Assembly: GCA_036504735.1 (NCBI GenBank)
Contig: DASXUQ010000010.1
Location: 310,001 to 374,000, forward strand
Direction: 5' to 3'
DNA: 64,000 bases
Source: a bacterium
GTDB lineage: Bacteria > Electryoneota > RPQS01
The first letter of the stretch is position 1; every line of letters begins with the position of its first letter. The position numbers and the translations under genes were made by a program. Below, piece by piece: positions 35,883 through 44,365 of the stretch. A model generated the notes under the pieces. It saw only the letters and a list, made by a program, of their open reading frames with translations, was not told the origin of the DNA and did no database searches.

Positions 35883-37247
35883 ATGCGAGTCCTGCTTGTC
35901 TTCGCCGCACTTTCACTGTCGCTCGCGTTGGCCGCTTGGGCACAACCCGGCGTTACGCTGACGATTTACAACAAAGACCTGATGGCTGTCCGGGAGACGC
36001 GGCCGATTGAGCTTTCCCGTGGCGTGTCCGAATACAGATACACAGATGTCGCGGCACGCATTGACGCCACCTCCGTAACGTTCACTGCTCCCGGTGTCGA
36101 GCTTCTCGAGCAGAACTTCGATTTTGATCTGCTATCTACCGAACAACTGCTGAAGAAGTTCTCGGGCAAAGAGGTGGAAGTAGTGACGGATAAGGGAGAG
36201 GTATTGCGGGGAGACCTGATGACGTCTTCCAGTGGCGGAGACAGCTATTACTCCTCGCGGCAGGTGATCTTGCGTCTGCCGGACAAATCCTTGCGCACCT
36301 TCGATTCGCAGCACATCGCGGGCATGCATTACCCGACGCTTCCCGACGGGGTTATCATGACACCCACGCTGCGCTGGCGAGTGAATGCGGAGAGCGGTGG
36401 CACAAAACAGGCTGAGATTGCCTATCTGACCAAAGGCATTTCCTGGCGCGCAGATTATTCCATGGTGCTGAGCGAGGAGTCCGATGCCGTATTGCTGGGC
36501 GCTTGGGTAACCATTGACAACAAGTGTGGCGCGAGCTACAGGGATGCCAAACTGAAGTTGCTCGCGGGCGATGTGCATCACGCGGACGATAAAGTGGCCG
36601 CCGCGATGGCCGTGGCCTACAAGGCCGCGGCGCCCTCAACTGAACAGCCGTTTGAAGAGCACGGTCTTTTCGAATACCATATGTATACCTTGGAGCGGCC
36701 TGCCAACGTGCTCGACAAGGAGACGAAGCAGATTGAACTCTTCAAGCCCACCCACGCCAAGGCCACGCGCATTTATGAGTATAATCCGCAGCGTAAGGAA
36801 GACCGCGTGGGCGTCATGATGGAATTTGAGAACAATCAGGCGAATGGCCTCGGCATGGCGCTCCCGGGAGGTCTGGTGCGTGTTTACCAGAATGACAAGG
36901 ATGGCGCGCGCGAGTTCCTCGGCGACGACCGCATTGACCACACTCCCAAAAACGAGAAGGTGCGAGTCCGGGTAGGCGAGGCCTTCGACATAACGGTTGC
37001 CCGCGAGGCCAAGGATCGGCGCCGCCAGCCCAACAACAGCGTCGACACCGACTGGGAAGTGCGCCTCCGTAATCACAAGTCTCAAGTCGTTACGGTTGAC
37101 GTGCTGGATCACATTGTCGGTATCTGGAATCTTGTCCGGTCCAACTATCATTTTGAAAAAAATGATGCTCAAACAATAGAAGCCAGTGTCCTCTGCGAAC
37201 CTGAAAGAGAAGTCATCATTACCTACACCGTCCACACCGGTCCATAG
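35883..37247 (+). CDS. Exported DUF4139-domain protein, copy 2
   Basis: 454 residues; colinear with copy 1 through the entire length (SVTLTIYNK-type start, SYRDAKLKLLAG, NGLGMALPGGLVRVYQ, NHKSQVVTVDVLDHIVG) but diverged to clearly separate paralogues. The signal peptide ends near residue 19 (ALAAWA). The ATG at 35883 is preceded by GGGAGA; an upstream in-frame ATG lacks a signal-peptide-like sequence. Its 3' end overlaps recG. Both copies being kept suggests divergent partners or a heteromeric assembly, which is inference. Confidence 0.88.
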   Translation: MRVLLVFAALSLSLALAAWAQPGVTLTIYNKDLMAVRETRPIELSRGVSEYRYTDVAARIDATSVTFTAPGVELLEQNFDFDLLSTEQLLKKFSGKEVEVVTDKGEVLRGDLMTSSSGGDSYYSSRQVILRLPDKSLRTFDSQHIAGMHYPTLPDGVIMTPTLRWRVNAESGGTKQAEIAYLTKGISWRADYSMVLSEESDAVLLGAWVTIDNKCGASYRDAKLKLLAGDVHHADDKVAAAMAVAYKAAAPSTEQPFEEHGLFEYHMYTLERPANVLDKETKQIELFKPTHAKATRIYEYNPQRKEDRVGVMMEFENNQANGLGMALPGGLVRVYQNDKDGAREFLGDDRIDHTPKNEKVRVRVGEAFDITVAREAKDRRRQPNNSVDTDWEVRLRNHKSQVVTVDVLDHIVGIWNLVRSNYHFEKNDAQTIEASVLCEPEREVIITYTVHTGP

Positions 37248-39351
37248 CGGCACGCCGGCGGGCTCACGACTGAGCGCACCGGTGGAAATCCTCTACTCCA
37301 TCGGACCGGAGCGCGCCAAAGCTCTGGCGGAATTCGATGTCCAGACGGTCGGTGATCTGCTGGAATTTTTCCCGCGCCGCTATCTGGATCGTTCCCACAT
37401 TGCGCGCATCGGTGAACTCCAGCCAACCGAACATGAAGTCACTGTGGTGGGCACGGTGGCCTATGTTCAGCCGATGCACACCCGCCGTGGCCGCCAATGG
37501 CTCGTCACCGGAATAGACGATGGCACGGGCGTGCTGCAACTGGTGTGGTTTCAGGGCATCAGCTATTGGCAGAAGGCCATGCAACTCGGCCAGATCGTCG
37601 CCGTCTCCGGCGTGATCACCGAGAAAGACACATGGCAAATCGTCCATCCTGCCGTCGACCGTCTCGGCGAGGAGGGCGACAAGGAAGCGTACAACACGGG
37701 TCGTATCATCGCGCTCTATCCGGGCAGCCTGTCGCTGCGCCGCGTCGGACTGGAGAGCGCCACCTTCCGCCGCATTATCAGCGCCGCGTTGAAACTTGCC
37801 AAACACGAGCTGACGGAGTTTCTTCCCAGTGAAGACTTGCACGCCATCGGAGCCTTAACCCGCTCCGAGGCCATCGAGCAGATTCACTATCCGGAAAACT
37901 GGGTCCAGCTTCAAGCCGCCTGGCAGCGGATTCGCTATGAAGAGCTGTTCTTCTACCAGATGCTCTTTGCGCGCCGCCGCCGCCTGAACGCCACCATCCC
38001 CGGCGGTGTGGCCTTCGAGACCATCGGCCCCATCACCAAAAAGATTCTGGAAGCGCTGCCCTTCAAGCTCACAGAAGGGCAGAAGCAGGTCCTGCACGAG
38101 ATCCGTACCGATCTGCAAAAGCCCATTCCCATGCAGCGCCTGTTGCAGGGAGAAGTCGGCTCCGGCAAGACCACCGTTGCCCTTGTAGCTATGGCTATGG
38201 CCGCCGATTCCGGCTATCAATCCACACTCATGGCGCCGACCGAGCTGCTCGCCGAGCAGCACTTCAATACCATCACTGGTCCCGCAGAAGCGGCGGGCAT
38301 GCGCGTGCGCATCATGCGTGGCAAGCAGAAGATTGCCCAGCGCCGCGAGGTGCTGAATGCTCTGGCCACTCATGTGGTGGATATTGCCGTGGGTACTCAT
38401 GCGCTCTTGCAGGAGAAGGTAGAGTTCGACAAACTGGGCCTGGTTATCGTGGATGAGCAGCACCGCTTCGGCGTCGAACAACGCGCCGCGCTGCGCTCCA
38501 AAGGCACGCGTCCCCATCTCTTGTTGATGACGGCCACGCCCATTCCGCGCACGCTGCGCCTGTCGCATGTCGGCGATCTGGATGAGTCCATTCTGCGCGA
38601 ACTTCCCGGCGGCGCCCGCCGCGTGCAGACTCTGCGCCGCAACGAAATGGACCGCGACAAGATCTACCGCTTCCTTGTGGAGCAGGCCAAAGCCGGACAG
38701 CGGTCTTTCATCCTCTGTCCCCTCGTTGAAGAATCCGAAAAGGTGGACACCGAAGCCGCGGTCAACTACTATGAGCGCGTCGCCCACGGCGCGCTGCGCG
38801 AAGTGAGTGTCGGCCTCGTGCATGGCCGCCAAAAGCCGGAAGAGAAGTACGCCGCGCTGGAGAAATTCCGCCGCAACGAAACCTCGATTCTTGTGGCTAC
38901 TCCGGTGATCGAAGTTGGGGTGGATATTCCCGAAGCGTCGGCGATGCTCGTGGAAAACGCGGAGCGCTTCGGTCTGGCCGCTCTGCACCAGCTTCGTGGC
39001 CGCATTGGCCGCAAAGGGCAGAAGGCCTGGTTCATCCTGTTGCCGTCTTCCAAGCTCACCGTTGAAGCCGAATCGCGTCTGAAGGCCCTCATGGAAACCG
39101 ACGACGGCTTCGTACTCGCCCAGAAGGATCTCGAACTGCGCGGCTCCGGTGAATTCTTCGGTACACGGCAAAGCGGCGAATTCGATCTGCGCTACAGCGA
39201 TCCCGTCCGCGACGAGGCCTTGCTGCTCGCCGCCCGCGAGCGCGCCTTCTCCCTTATCGAACGCGATCCCGACCTAAGCGGCTACCCCGCCCTCAAAGCC
39301 CGCTTCGAGCAGAAGCACGCCCATAAGTTGGAATTCCTCGCCGGAGGATAA
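37186..39351 (+). CDS. recG: ATP-dependent DNA helicase RecG
   Basis: 721 residues from a GTG inside the preceding gene. RecG remodels stalled forks and Holliday junctions. The wedge/OB domain spans about 30-190 with LYSIGPERAKALAEF, PRRYLDRS and VSGVITEKDTWQI. Helicase motifs follow: Q-motif region LTEGQKQVL, motif I GEVGSGKTT, motif II DEQH in IVDEQHRFGVEQR, motif III TATPIPRTLRL and motif VI QLRGRIGR. The start is uncertain: the GTG at 37186 gives a 62-base overlap, while a GTG at 37279-37281 would yield about 690 residues, also within the family range. Confidence 0.93.
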   Translation: MSSANLKEKSSLPTPSTPVHSGTPAGSRLSAPVEILYSIGPERAKALAEFDVQTVGDLLEFFPRRYLDRSHIARIGELQPTEHEVTVVGTVAYVQPMHTRRGRQWLVTGIDDGTGVLQLVWFQGISYWQKAMQLGQIVAVSGVITEKDTWQIVHPAVDRLGEEGDKEAYNTGRIIALYPGSLSLRRVGLESATFRRIISAALKLAKHELTEFLPSEDLHAIGALTRSEAIEQIHYPENWVQLQAAWQRIRYEELFFYQMLFARRRRLNATIPGGVAFETIGPITKKILEALPFKLTEGQKQVLHEIRTDLQKPIPMQRLLQGEVGSGKTTVALVAMAMAADSGYQSTLMAPTELLAEQHFNTITGPAEAAGMRVRIMRGKQKIAQRREVLNALATHVVDIAVGTHALLQEKVEFDKLGLVIVDEQHRFGVEQRAALRSKGTRPHLLLMTATPIPRTLRLSHVGDLDESILRELPGGARRVQTLRRNEMDRDKIYRFLVEQAKAGQRSFILCPLVEESEKVDTEAAVNYYERVAHGALREVSVGLVHGRQKPEEKYAALEKFRRNETSILVATPVIEVGVDIPEASAMLVENAERFGLAALHQLRGRIGRKGQKAWFILLPSSKLTVEAESRLKALMETDDGFVLAQKDLELRGSGEFFGTRQSGEFDLRYSDPVRDEALLLAARERAFSLIERDPDLSGYPALKARFEQKHAHKLEFLAGG

Positions 39352-39438
39352 TCGGCTAAGGATGAAGGCGGAAGAATGAAGCGCATGCCCGCCATCATCC
39401 CCTATTCACAACGCCAGCGCCGCGAGCGGACCCGGGGA

Positions 39439-39456
39439 CAGGGGTCACCCCTGCTG
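39439..39456. repeat. Short palindromic repeat, copy 1
   Basis: CAGGGG and CCCCTG pair around a short TCA loop within the 145-base gap before parA. Seventeen of 18 bases match the element at 58966-58983, indicating a dispersed intergenic hairpin family rather than a local accident. Confidence 0.5.
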
Positions 39457-39459
39457 ACC

Positions 39460-39488
39460 TTGCTTTTGAATTACTAAGGACCTATATT
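39460..39488 (+). promoter_or_regulatory. Promoter candidate for parA-parB, possibly giving a leaderless transcript
   Basis: TTGCTT (39460-39465) and TATATT (39483-39488) are spaced by 17 bases. Transcription would begin about 39495, at most two bases before the parA ATG at 39497, and no usable Shine-Dalgarno sequence lies at the right distance. CCTAT-ATTA-ATAGG (39481-39494), a 5-base inverted repeat, covers the -10 and could be an autoregulatory site. Confidence 0.4.
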
Positions 39489-39496
39489 AATAGGTT

Positions 39497-40285
39497 ATGC
39501 CAAAGGCTGTTGCTGTAGTCAATCAGAAAGGCGGCGTCGGAAAAACGACGACCGCGATTCATCTTGCCGCGGGTCTCGCCTTAGAGGGACACCGCACGTT
39601 GCTCGTGGACATTGATCCTCAAAATAACGCAACGGCCGGTGTTGGTATTGCCGCCAGTGAAGACCGGCCCGGCATTTATGATCTTTTGATCAACGACGCG
39701 GCCGCGAAAGACGTCATCACCAGGACAACCATCGAGGGACTGGACCTGGTCGCTGCCGATGCCCGGCTGCATGGCGCGGAAATCGAACTCGTCGAAAAGC
39801 CCAACCGTGAGCACATTCTGGCCAATGCCATGAAGAGCCTCGATGATGGCTATTCCTTCGTCTTCTTCGATTGTCCTCCTTCGTTAGGGCTGCTTACGCT
39901 GAATGCCCTCACCGCTGCCCATTCGATTATTGTCCCCATGCAGTGCGAGTACTTTGCACTCGAAGGGCTGGCCCATCTGATGAAGACCGTCAAGCTGGTG
40001 CAGAAGCAGCTCAATCCGCCGCTGGAGATTGAGGGCATCGTGCTCACCATGTTCGACGGACGGCTCAATCTTTCCAAGCAGGTCGCGGACGAAATCGCGC
40101 AGGTGTTCGGCAATCGCGTCTATAAGACGGCCATCGCGCGCAATGTCCGCCTGTCCGAGGCTCCCAGTTACGGGCAGCCGGTTTATGTCTACGATACGGC
40201 GTCACGGGGCGCGCAGAATTACCGCGATCTCACCCGTGAGTTTCTCACCTCGCAGGGGCAAAGAGTGCAAGAGGCTGCCGCATGA
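39497..40285 (+). CDS. parA: Chromosome-partitioning ATPase ParA (Soj-type)
   Basis: 262 residues. Deviant Walker A K11-GGVGKT-T with the signature Lys11, Walker A' FFDCPPSLGLLTLNAL and the DNA-binding C-terminus typical of chromosomal Soj. The short length, without an N-terminal HTH, indicates the chromosomal type rather than the plasmid ParA Ia type. ATP-dependent dimers bind DNA and form the gradient along which ParB-parS moves. The stop overlaps parB by four bases. No mnm or gid genes are beside it, so the classical origin neighbourhood is not seen. Confidence 0.95.
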   Translation: MPKAVAVVNQKGGVGKTTTAIHLAAGLALEGHRTLLVDIDPQNNATAGVGIAASEDRPGIYDLLINDAAAKDVITRTTIEGLDLVAADARLHGAEIELVEKPNREHILANAMKSLDDGYSFVFFDCPPSLGLLTLNALTAAHSIIVPMQCEYFALEGLAHLMKTVKLVQKQLNPPLEIEGIVLTMFDGRLNLSKQVADEIAQVFGNRVYKTAIARNVRLSEAPSYGQPVYVYDTASRGAQNYRDLTREFLTSQGQRVQEAAA

Positions 40286-41151
40286 AGATGAAGAAGGGTT
40301 TGGGCAAAGGGCTCGCCGCGCTGATTTCCGAAGCGGATGTTCCGGATGAAAACGGAACCGTTGTGACCGATGTGGCCGTAAAGCTGGTGGATCCCAATCC
40401 GTTCCAGCCCCGGCAGGTCTTCGATGATGAAGCCATCGAAGACCTCAAGCGTTCGATTCTTGCCAAGGGCGTTTTGCAACCGGTGCTCGTGCGCAAATAC
40501 GGCGAGCGCTTCCAGCTTATCGTCGGCGAACGCCGCTGGCGCGCTTCGTGCGCGGCAGGATTGGAGCATATTCCCGCATTGGTGCGCGAGTCCGCCAGCG
40601 ATGAAGACATGCTGGAACTGGCGGTGCTGGAGAATCTTCAGCGCGAGGACCTCAATCCCATTGAAGTCGCGCATGCGATTCTGAAACTCCAGACCACCTG
40701 CTCGCTGACGCAGGAAGCCGTCGCCGACAAGCTCGGCGTCAGCCGCGCTCACGTGGCCAACACCGTGCGGCTGCTCAAACTTCCCGAAACCATGCAGGCG
40801 GCGGTGTGCGATGGCAAAATCACCGCAGGCCACGCCCGCGCTCTGCTGGGCATCCTTGACCCGCGCGAGCAGATAGAACTTTTTCAGCGCTACATCTCCG
40901 ACAGCCGCCCCACCGTACGGCAGGCCGAGGATCTGAAACGCATGGCCACCGGCAAGGCCAAACGATCCAATGGTGAGGTCTCCGCGCTGGATCGCCGACA
41001 GGAACTGGAGATCAAAAAGATGGAAGACCGCATGCGTCGCACGCTGTCCACGCGTGTCAAAATCAAGCCCAAAGGACGCGGTGGCACTATCGAAATACAG
41101 TTTTACACGTCTGATGATCTTAATCGCTTACTGGAATTCTTCGACCATTGA
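40282..41151 (+). CDS. parB: Chromosome-partitioning protein ParB (Spo0J-type)
   Basis: 289 residues. The N-terminal ParB/Srx-like CTPase domain (about 30-125) contains VKLVDPNPFQPR, the ERRWRA motif of the nucleotide pocket and ENLQREDLNPIE. The central HTH (LTQEAVADKLGVSRAHVANTVRLLKLP) binds parS. A basic linker precedes the dimerisation C-terminus, which ends in TIEIQFYTSDDLNRLLEFF. The start GTG/ATG region overlaps parA. I could not find a canonical parS palindrome in this window. Confidence 0.95.
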   Translation: MKMKKGLGKGLAALISEADVPDENGTVVTDVAVKLVDPNPFQPRQVFDDEAIEDLKRSILAKGVLQPVLVRKYGERFQLIVGERRWRASCAAGLEHIPALVRESASDEDMLELAVLENLQREDLNPIEVAHAILKLQTTCSLTQEAVADKLGVSRAHVANTVRLLKLPETMQAAVCDGKITAGHARALLGILDPREQIELFQRYISDSRPTVRQAEDLKRMATGKAKRSNGEVSALDRRQELEIKKMEDRMRRTLSTRVKIKPKGRGGTIEIQFYTSDDLNRLLEFFDH

Positions 41152-42839
41152 ACTCAAAACCGCCTTCTAAATTCGATAAGCGTACTCATAAGCCGAAGAC
41201 CGACCGCAGTTCCGGCGCGCCGTATCGTTCCGATTCCTCGGATAAGCCCAAGTACCCTCGCAAACCTGCCGGTGGCTCCGGCTATGATGCGTCTCCGCGT
41301 TCGGATTCATCAGACAAGCCCCGTTTTCCCCGCAAGCCGTCCTCCGGTGGTCCGCGCTATGGCGATTCCCCGCGCTCCGGTCCTCCGTCCGACAGGCCGC
41401 ACTATCCGCGCAAGCCTTCCTCAGGCGGTCCGCGCTTTGGCGATTCGTCACGCTCCGGTCCCCCGTCCGACAGACCGCGCTACCCCCGCTCGGATTCTTC
41501 CGACAGACCCAGCTATCCGCGCAAGTTTGACAGCGACCGCAGGTCTGAAGGCGGCTCCCGTGAGGATCGCCCGCCGCGCCGGTTTGATTCGGATCGCAGA
41601 CCCGGTGGCCCCCGTCCGTATGACCGGGATCGCCGTCCCGAAGGCGGCCCTCGTGATGACCGCCCGCCGCGTCGCTTCGATTCCGACCGTCGCCCCAGCA
41701 GTGGCCCCCGGGAGGATCGTCCGCCTCGCCGTTTCGACTCTGACCGCCGACCCGGCGGTTCGGGTGGTGGTGGATACTCATCGGACAAGCCGCGCTATCC
41801 GCGCTCAGGCTCTTCTGACCGGCCCAGCTATCCGCGCAAGTTTGACCGTGACCGCCGCTCCGAAGGCGGATCGCGCGACGAACGCCCGCCGCGCCGCTTC
41901 GATGCGGACCGCAAGCCCAGGGATGGTGGGTACTCCGCCGACAGGTCCAGTAAGTTTGGCCGCAAGTTCGAGAATCTGGACGGCGCCGCCAGTCCCGATG
42001 AAGCCAGCTATCTGAAGCCGGACGTCGAACCTACAACCGCTGTTCCGTATGTCAAGCGCGAAGTTTACAAGCCCTACCACAAGCCCGAAGAGCAGACCCC
42101 CGGAACGTTCCGCGTCTATGGCCGCAAGCCGGTGCTTGAAGTGCTGAATCTCGATCTGGTCCGCTCCCTCGAGGTCCATAAGAACGCTCACGGTAAGCCT
42201 ATTGAAGAGATTCTGCGTCTTGCCGACGAGAAGCATATTACGGTCAAGCGCGTCGAATCATTCCCCGAAGAGGAAGAGTTGAATATGCAGGGCGTGCAAG
42301 CCCATGTTCAGCCTCCTGTCTTGCGGGATGATCTCCGTCGCTTCGTCCGCGAACTGCCCGAATCACCGACACCGCTGCTGTTGATGCTCGACGGCATCAA
42401 TGATCCGCACAATTTTGGTGCGATTCTTCGTTCCGCTGATGCAGCAGGTGTGAATGCCGTGATTATTCGTGAACGCCGGCAAGCACCTATCACCGATGTG
42501 GTCGTCAAGTCTTCCGCCGGGGCCGCTTATATGGTGCCGATCTTTCAGGTCGTCAATCTCAGCCAGACGCTCACCATCCTTTCCGGTGAAGGCTTCTGGT
42601 CTGTGGCCGCCATGTCCGGTGAAGGCAGCAAACCGTACGGCGAGTACAACTGGAACGCCAAGACGGTGTTGATTATGGGCTCCGAAGGCACCGGTGTTTC
42701 CGAGCTTCTGGCCCGTGAAGCCGATGATCGGATCTCCATTCCCATGGCCGGCAAGGTCGACAGCCTGAACGTCTCCGTTGCCACCGGCATCTTGCTCTAC
42801 GAAGGCTTAAAGGCACGTAATACGACCAAGAAATCGTGA
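41148..42839 (+). CDS. rlmB: RlmB-type 23S rRNA 2'-O-methyltransferase with a long disordered repetitive N-terminus
   Basis: 563 residues from a TTG that overlaps the parB stop. Residues about 322-563 form a complete SpoU/TrmH enzyme: an L30e-like substrate domain (FRVYGRKPVLEVLN) and a knotted SAM-binding domain with motif 1 NFGAILRSADAAG (Asn422), motif 2 LIMGSEGTG and motif 3 IPMAGKVDSLNVSVA. RlmB methylates G2251 of 23S rRNA. The first 320 residues have no such fold; they are almost entirely Arg, Ser, Pro, Asp, Gly and Lys and repeat RPPRRFDSDRRP-like and RKPSSGGPR-like units. RlmB is normally about 245 residues, so the tail more than doubles it. The tail may bind RNA or drive condensation; that is inference. 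Confidence 0.85.
   Translation: MNSKPPSKFDKRTHKPKTDRSSGAPYRSDSSDKPKYPRKPAGGSGYDASPRSDSSDKPRFPRKPSSGGPRYGDSPRSGPPSDRPHYPRKPSSGGPRFGDSSRSGPPSDRPRYPRSDSSDRPSYPRKFDSDRRSEGGSREDRPPRRFDSDRRPGGPRPYDRDRRPEGGPRDDRPPRRFDSDRRPSSGPREDRPPRRFDSDRRPGGSGGGGYSSDKPRYPRSGSSDRPSYPRKFDRDRRSEGGSRDERPPRRFDADRKPRDGGYSADRSSKFGRKFENLDGAASPDEASYLKPDVEPTTAVPYVKREVYKPYHKPEEQTPGTFRVYGRKPVLEVLNLDLVRSLEVHKNAHGKPIEEILRLADEKHITVKRVESFPEEEELNMQGVQAHVQPPVLRDDLRRFVRELPESPTPLLLMLDGINDPHNFGAILRSADAAGVNAVIIRERRQAPITDVVVKSSAGAAYMVPIFQVVNLSQTLTILSGEGFWSVAAMSGEGSKPYGEYNWNAKTVLIMGSEGTGVSELLAREADDRISIPMAGKVDSLNVSVATGILLYEGLKARNTTKKS
41331..41486 (+). repeat. Tandem 78-base repeat within the rlmB N-terminal region
   Basis: Two adjacent 26-codon units begin RKPSSGGPR and end near DRPHYP or DRPRYP. 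They differ at several synonymous and few amino-acid positions, so the repeat is maintained in protein sequence rather than being a fresh DNA duplication. Further weaker units follow to about 41940. Confidence 0.8.
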
Positions 42840-42930
42840 TGTGAAAAATTTTTCGCGTCAGTGATTTCGGCAAACTTAGTGATAACAGAAGATTATTTAG
42901 AATCACCAAAAACTGACCCAAGATACGCCC

Positions 42931-42959
42931 TTGACAGTATTTGGAGTTATCGCTATATT
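42931..42959 (+). promoter_or_regulatory. Strong sigma-70-type promoter for the M23/bactofilin/atp block
   Basis: A perfect TTGACA (42931-42936) and TATATT (42954-42959) are separated by exactly 17 bases, the best promoter in the window. Transcription should start near 42966, about 33 bases before the TTG start of the M23 gene. It sits in an A+T-rich gap that also holds a perfect 12-base palindrome at 42843-42854. Confidence 0.75.
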
Positions 42960-42998
42960 AACTAATTCTGTCAAAGAAACCCAAGAAAATACAGCAGA

Positions 42999-43850
42999 TT
43001 GGCAGCCACAAAAGGTAGCGGGTGGAAGCTCCTTGTCATTCCCGAGGATGAGTCCGATGTCCGGCAGTTCCGCTTGCCGCGGAAAACGGTCATTATCCTC
43101 GTCTCCGCTGTCCTTCTCCTGTTGCTCTATGCCACGGTGGAGACCGTCCTCTTTTGGATCGTCGCCCGGCGCGCTTCGCAAGTGGAGTCGCTGAAGCGCA
43201 AAGTCACCGAACTGGAAGGGTCCAACGGTGAACTGGCCAAAATGGGTGCGGAACTCTCCAAACTGAAAGGCTTCGAATCTCAACTGCGCCGGGCCCTCAC
43301 CGGCAAAGATGAGAATGCTCTGGAATCTCTCCCGTGGAGCAGCCTGCCCTCCTATGAGCAGCTCCCGGGGGAAAAGTCTCCCGAGCAGACAGGTGAAATG
43401 AAATCGTCGGTGAGTCCGGTCGCCGAAGCGCGAAGCCTCGGCGGATTTTCCTATACCGCGATGGATGTTCCCACGCTGCCTCCCGTACATGGCTATGTGT
43501 CGCGCCGCTATGCCGACCCCGCAAGTTTTCAGCAGGTTTCACACCGCGGTCTGGACATCGCTGCCCGTGAGGGCACCCCGATCCTGGCCGCTGCCGATGG
43601 AATCGTGCTGTTCTCGGAGTGGACCTACCGTTTCGGAAACCTCGTCGTTCTGACCCACCGATCCGGATATACCACGTTTTATGGACATAATCAGGTGCTG
43701 TTTGCCCGTCCCGGTGAGCGCGTACGTCAAGGCGAACCGATAGCGCTCCTCGGAAATTCCGGCCTCAGCACCGCTCCGCATCTGCATTTTGAAGTCTGGC
43801 AGGATGGCTCCCCCGTGGACCCCATGACTCTGCTGAAAGTCGCTCCATAG
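42999..43850 (+). CDS. Membrane-anchored M23 metallopeptidase with coiled coil
   Basis: 283 residues from a TTG. A short cytoplasmic segment containing LLVIPEDESDVRQFRLPRK precedes one membrane helix (about 29-50), a coiled coil (about 55-100), and a C-terminal M23 domain. Zinc ligands His182 and Asp186 are in HRGLD, and His261/His263 in HLHFEVW, so it should be active as a DD- or LD-endopeptidase. The gene is directly followed by a bactofilin; M23-bactofilin pairs in other bacteria localise wall remodelling. The TTG is chosen because the conserved WKLLVIPEDES stretch begins eight codons later. Confidence 0.9.
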   Translation: MAATKGSGWKLLVIPEDESDVRQFRLPRKTVIILVSAVLLLLLYATVETVLFWIVARRASQVESLKRKVTELEGSNGELAKMGAELSKLKGFESQLRRALTGKDENALESLPWSSLPSYEQLPGEKSPEQTGEMKSSVSPVAEARSLGGFSYTAMDVPTLPPVHGYVSRRYADPASFQQVSHRGLDIAAREGTPILAAADGIVLFSEWTYRFGNLVVLTHRSGYTTFYGHNQVLFARPGERVRQGEPIALLGNSGLSTAPHLHFEVWQDGSPVDPMTLLKVAP

Positions 43851-43915
43851 CGGCCATTTTGTGTAGGTACAGCAGAACGTCGTGGCCCCCGGCGGCCTCA
43901 AACCGGAGATCTGCT

Positions 43916-44365
43916 ATGAGCAAATGGGTTCCCAAGAATCTTCAAAACCTGCGTGACACGCATCCGGGCGACATCTCGACGCTGTTTGGCAAAGAGACCG
44001 AAATTCGCGGTTCCGTGAAGACCCAGGGATCACTTCGTGTGGATGGCACCGTGCACGGCGATATTACCTGCGCCAAGACGATCACCATCGGCAGCACGGG
44101 AGTGGTGGAAGGCAATATCAGCGGCGAAGATGTGATCGTTGCCGGCAAAGTGAAAGGCTCACTGTCCGCGCGTGGCCGAGTCTCCCTCGAGAGTTCTGCC
44201 CAGATCGAAGGAGATCTGAACACCAGCCGCCTGTCTATCGCCGAAGGCGCCGTATTCCGCGGCCTATCCAATATGGGCGTGACCGTGCGGGCGCCGATCC
44301 GGGTTGCCGAAGATAAGACCGATGGCGCGGAGTCACCGAAGATGGACCGGGTTGCCGCAGCCTGA
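43916..44365 (+). CDS. Bactofilin
   Basis: 149 residues. A single polymerising domain (about 30-125) made of short parallel beta-helix repeats (ETEIRGSVKTQGSLRVDG, GVVEGNISGEDVIV, KVKGSLSARGRVSLES). Flanking tails are polar. Bactofilins form nucleotide-independent filaments at the membrane and recruit peptidoglycan hydrolases; the upstream M23 gene is the likely partner. GGAG lies eight bases upstream of the ATG. The 3' end overlaps the start chosen for atpZ. Confidence 0.93.
   Translation: MSKWVPKNLQNLRDTHPGDISTLFGKETEIRGSVKTQGSLRVDGTVHGDITCAKTITIGSTGVVEGNISGEDVIVAGKVKGSLSARGRVSLESSAQIEGDLNTSRLSIAEGAVFRGLSNMGVTVRAPIRVAEDKTDGAESPKMDRVAAA

Noticed and set aside
42843-42854. Perfect palindrome GAAAAATTTTTC downstream of rlmB
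   Set aside because: A simple A/T-run palindrome of this sort is easily formed by chance in A+T-rich gaps; it has no T-tract orientation to support termination and no second copy.
39352-42998. A parS centromere near parAB
   Set aside because: I looked for the 16-base TGTTTCACGTGAAACA-type palindrome here and in the rest of the window and saw none. The site is probably elsewhere in the chromosome.
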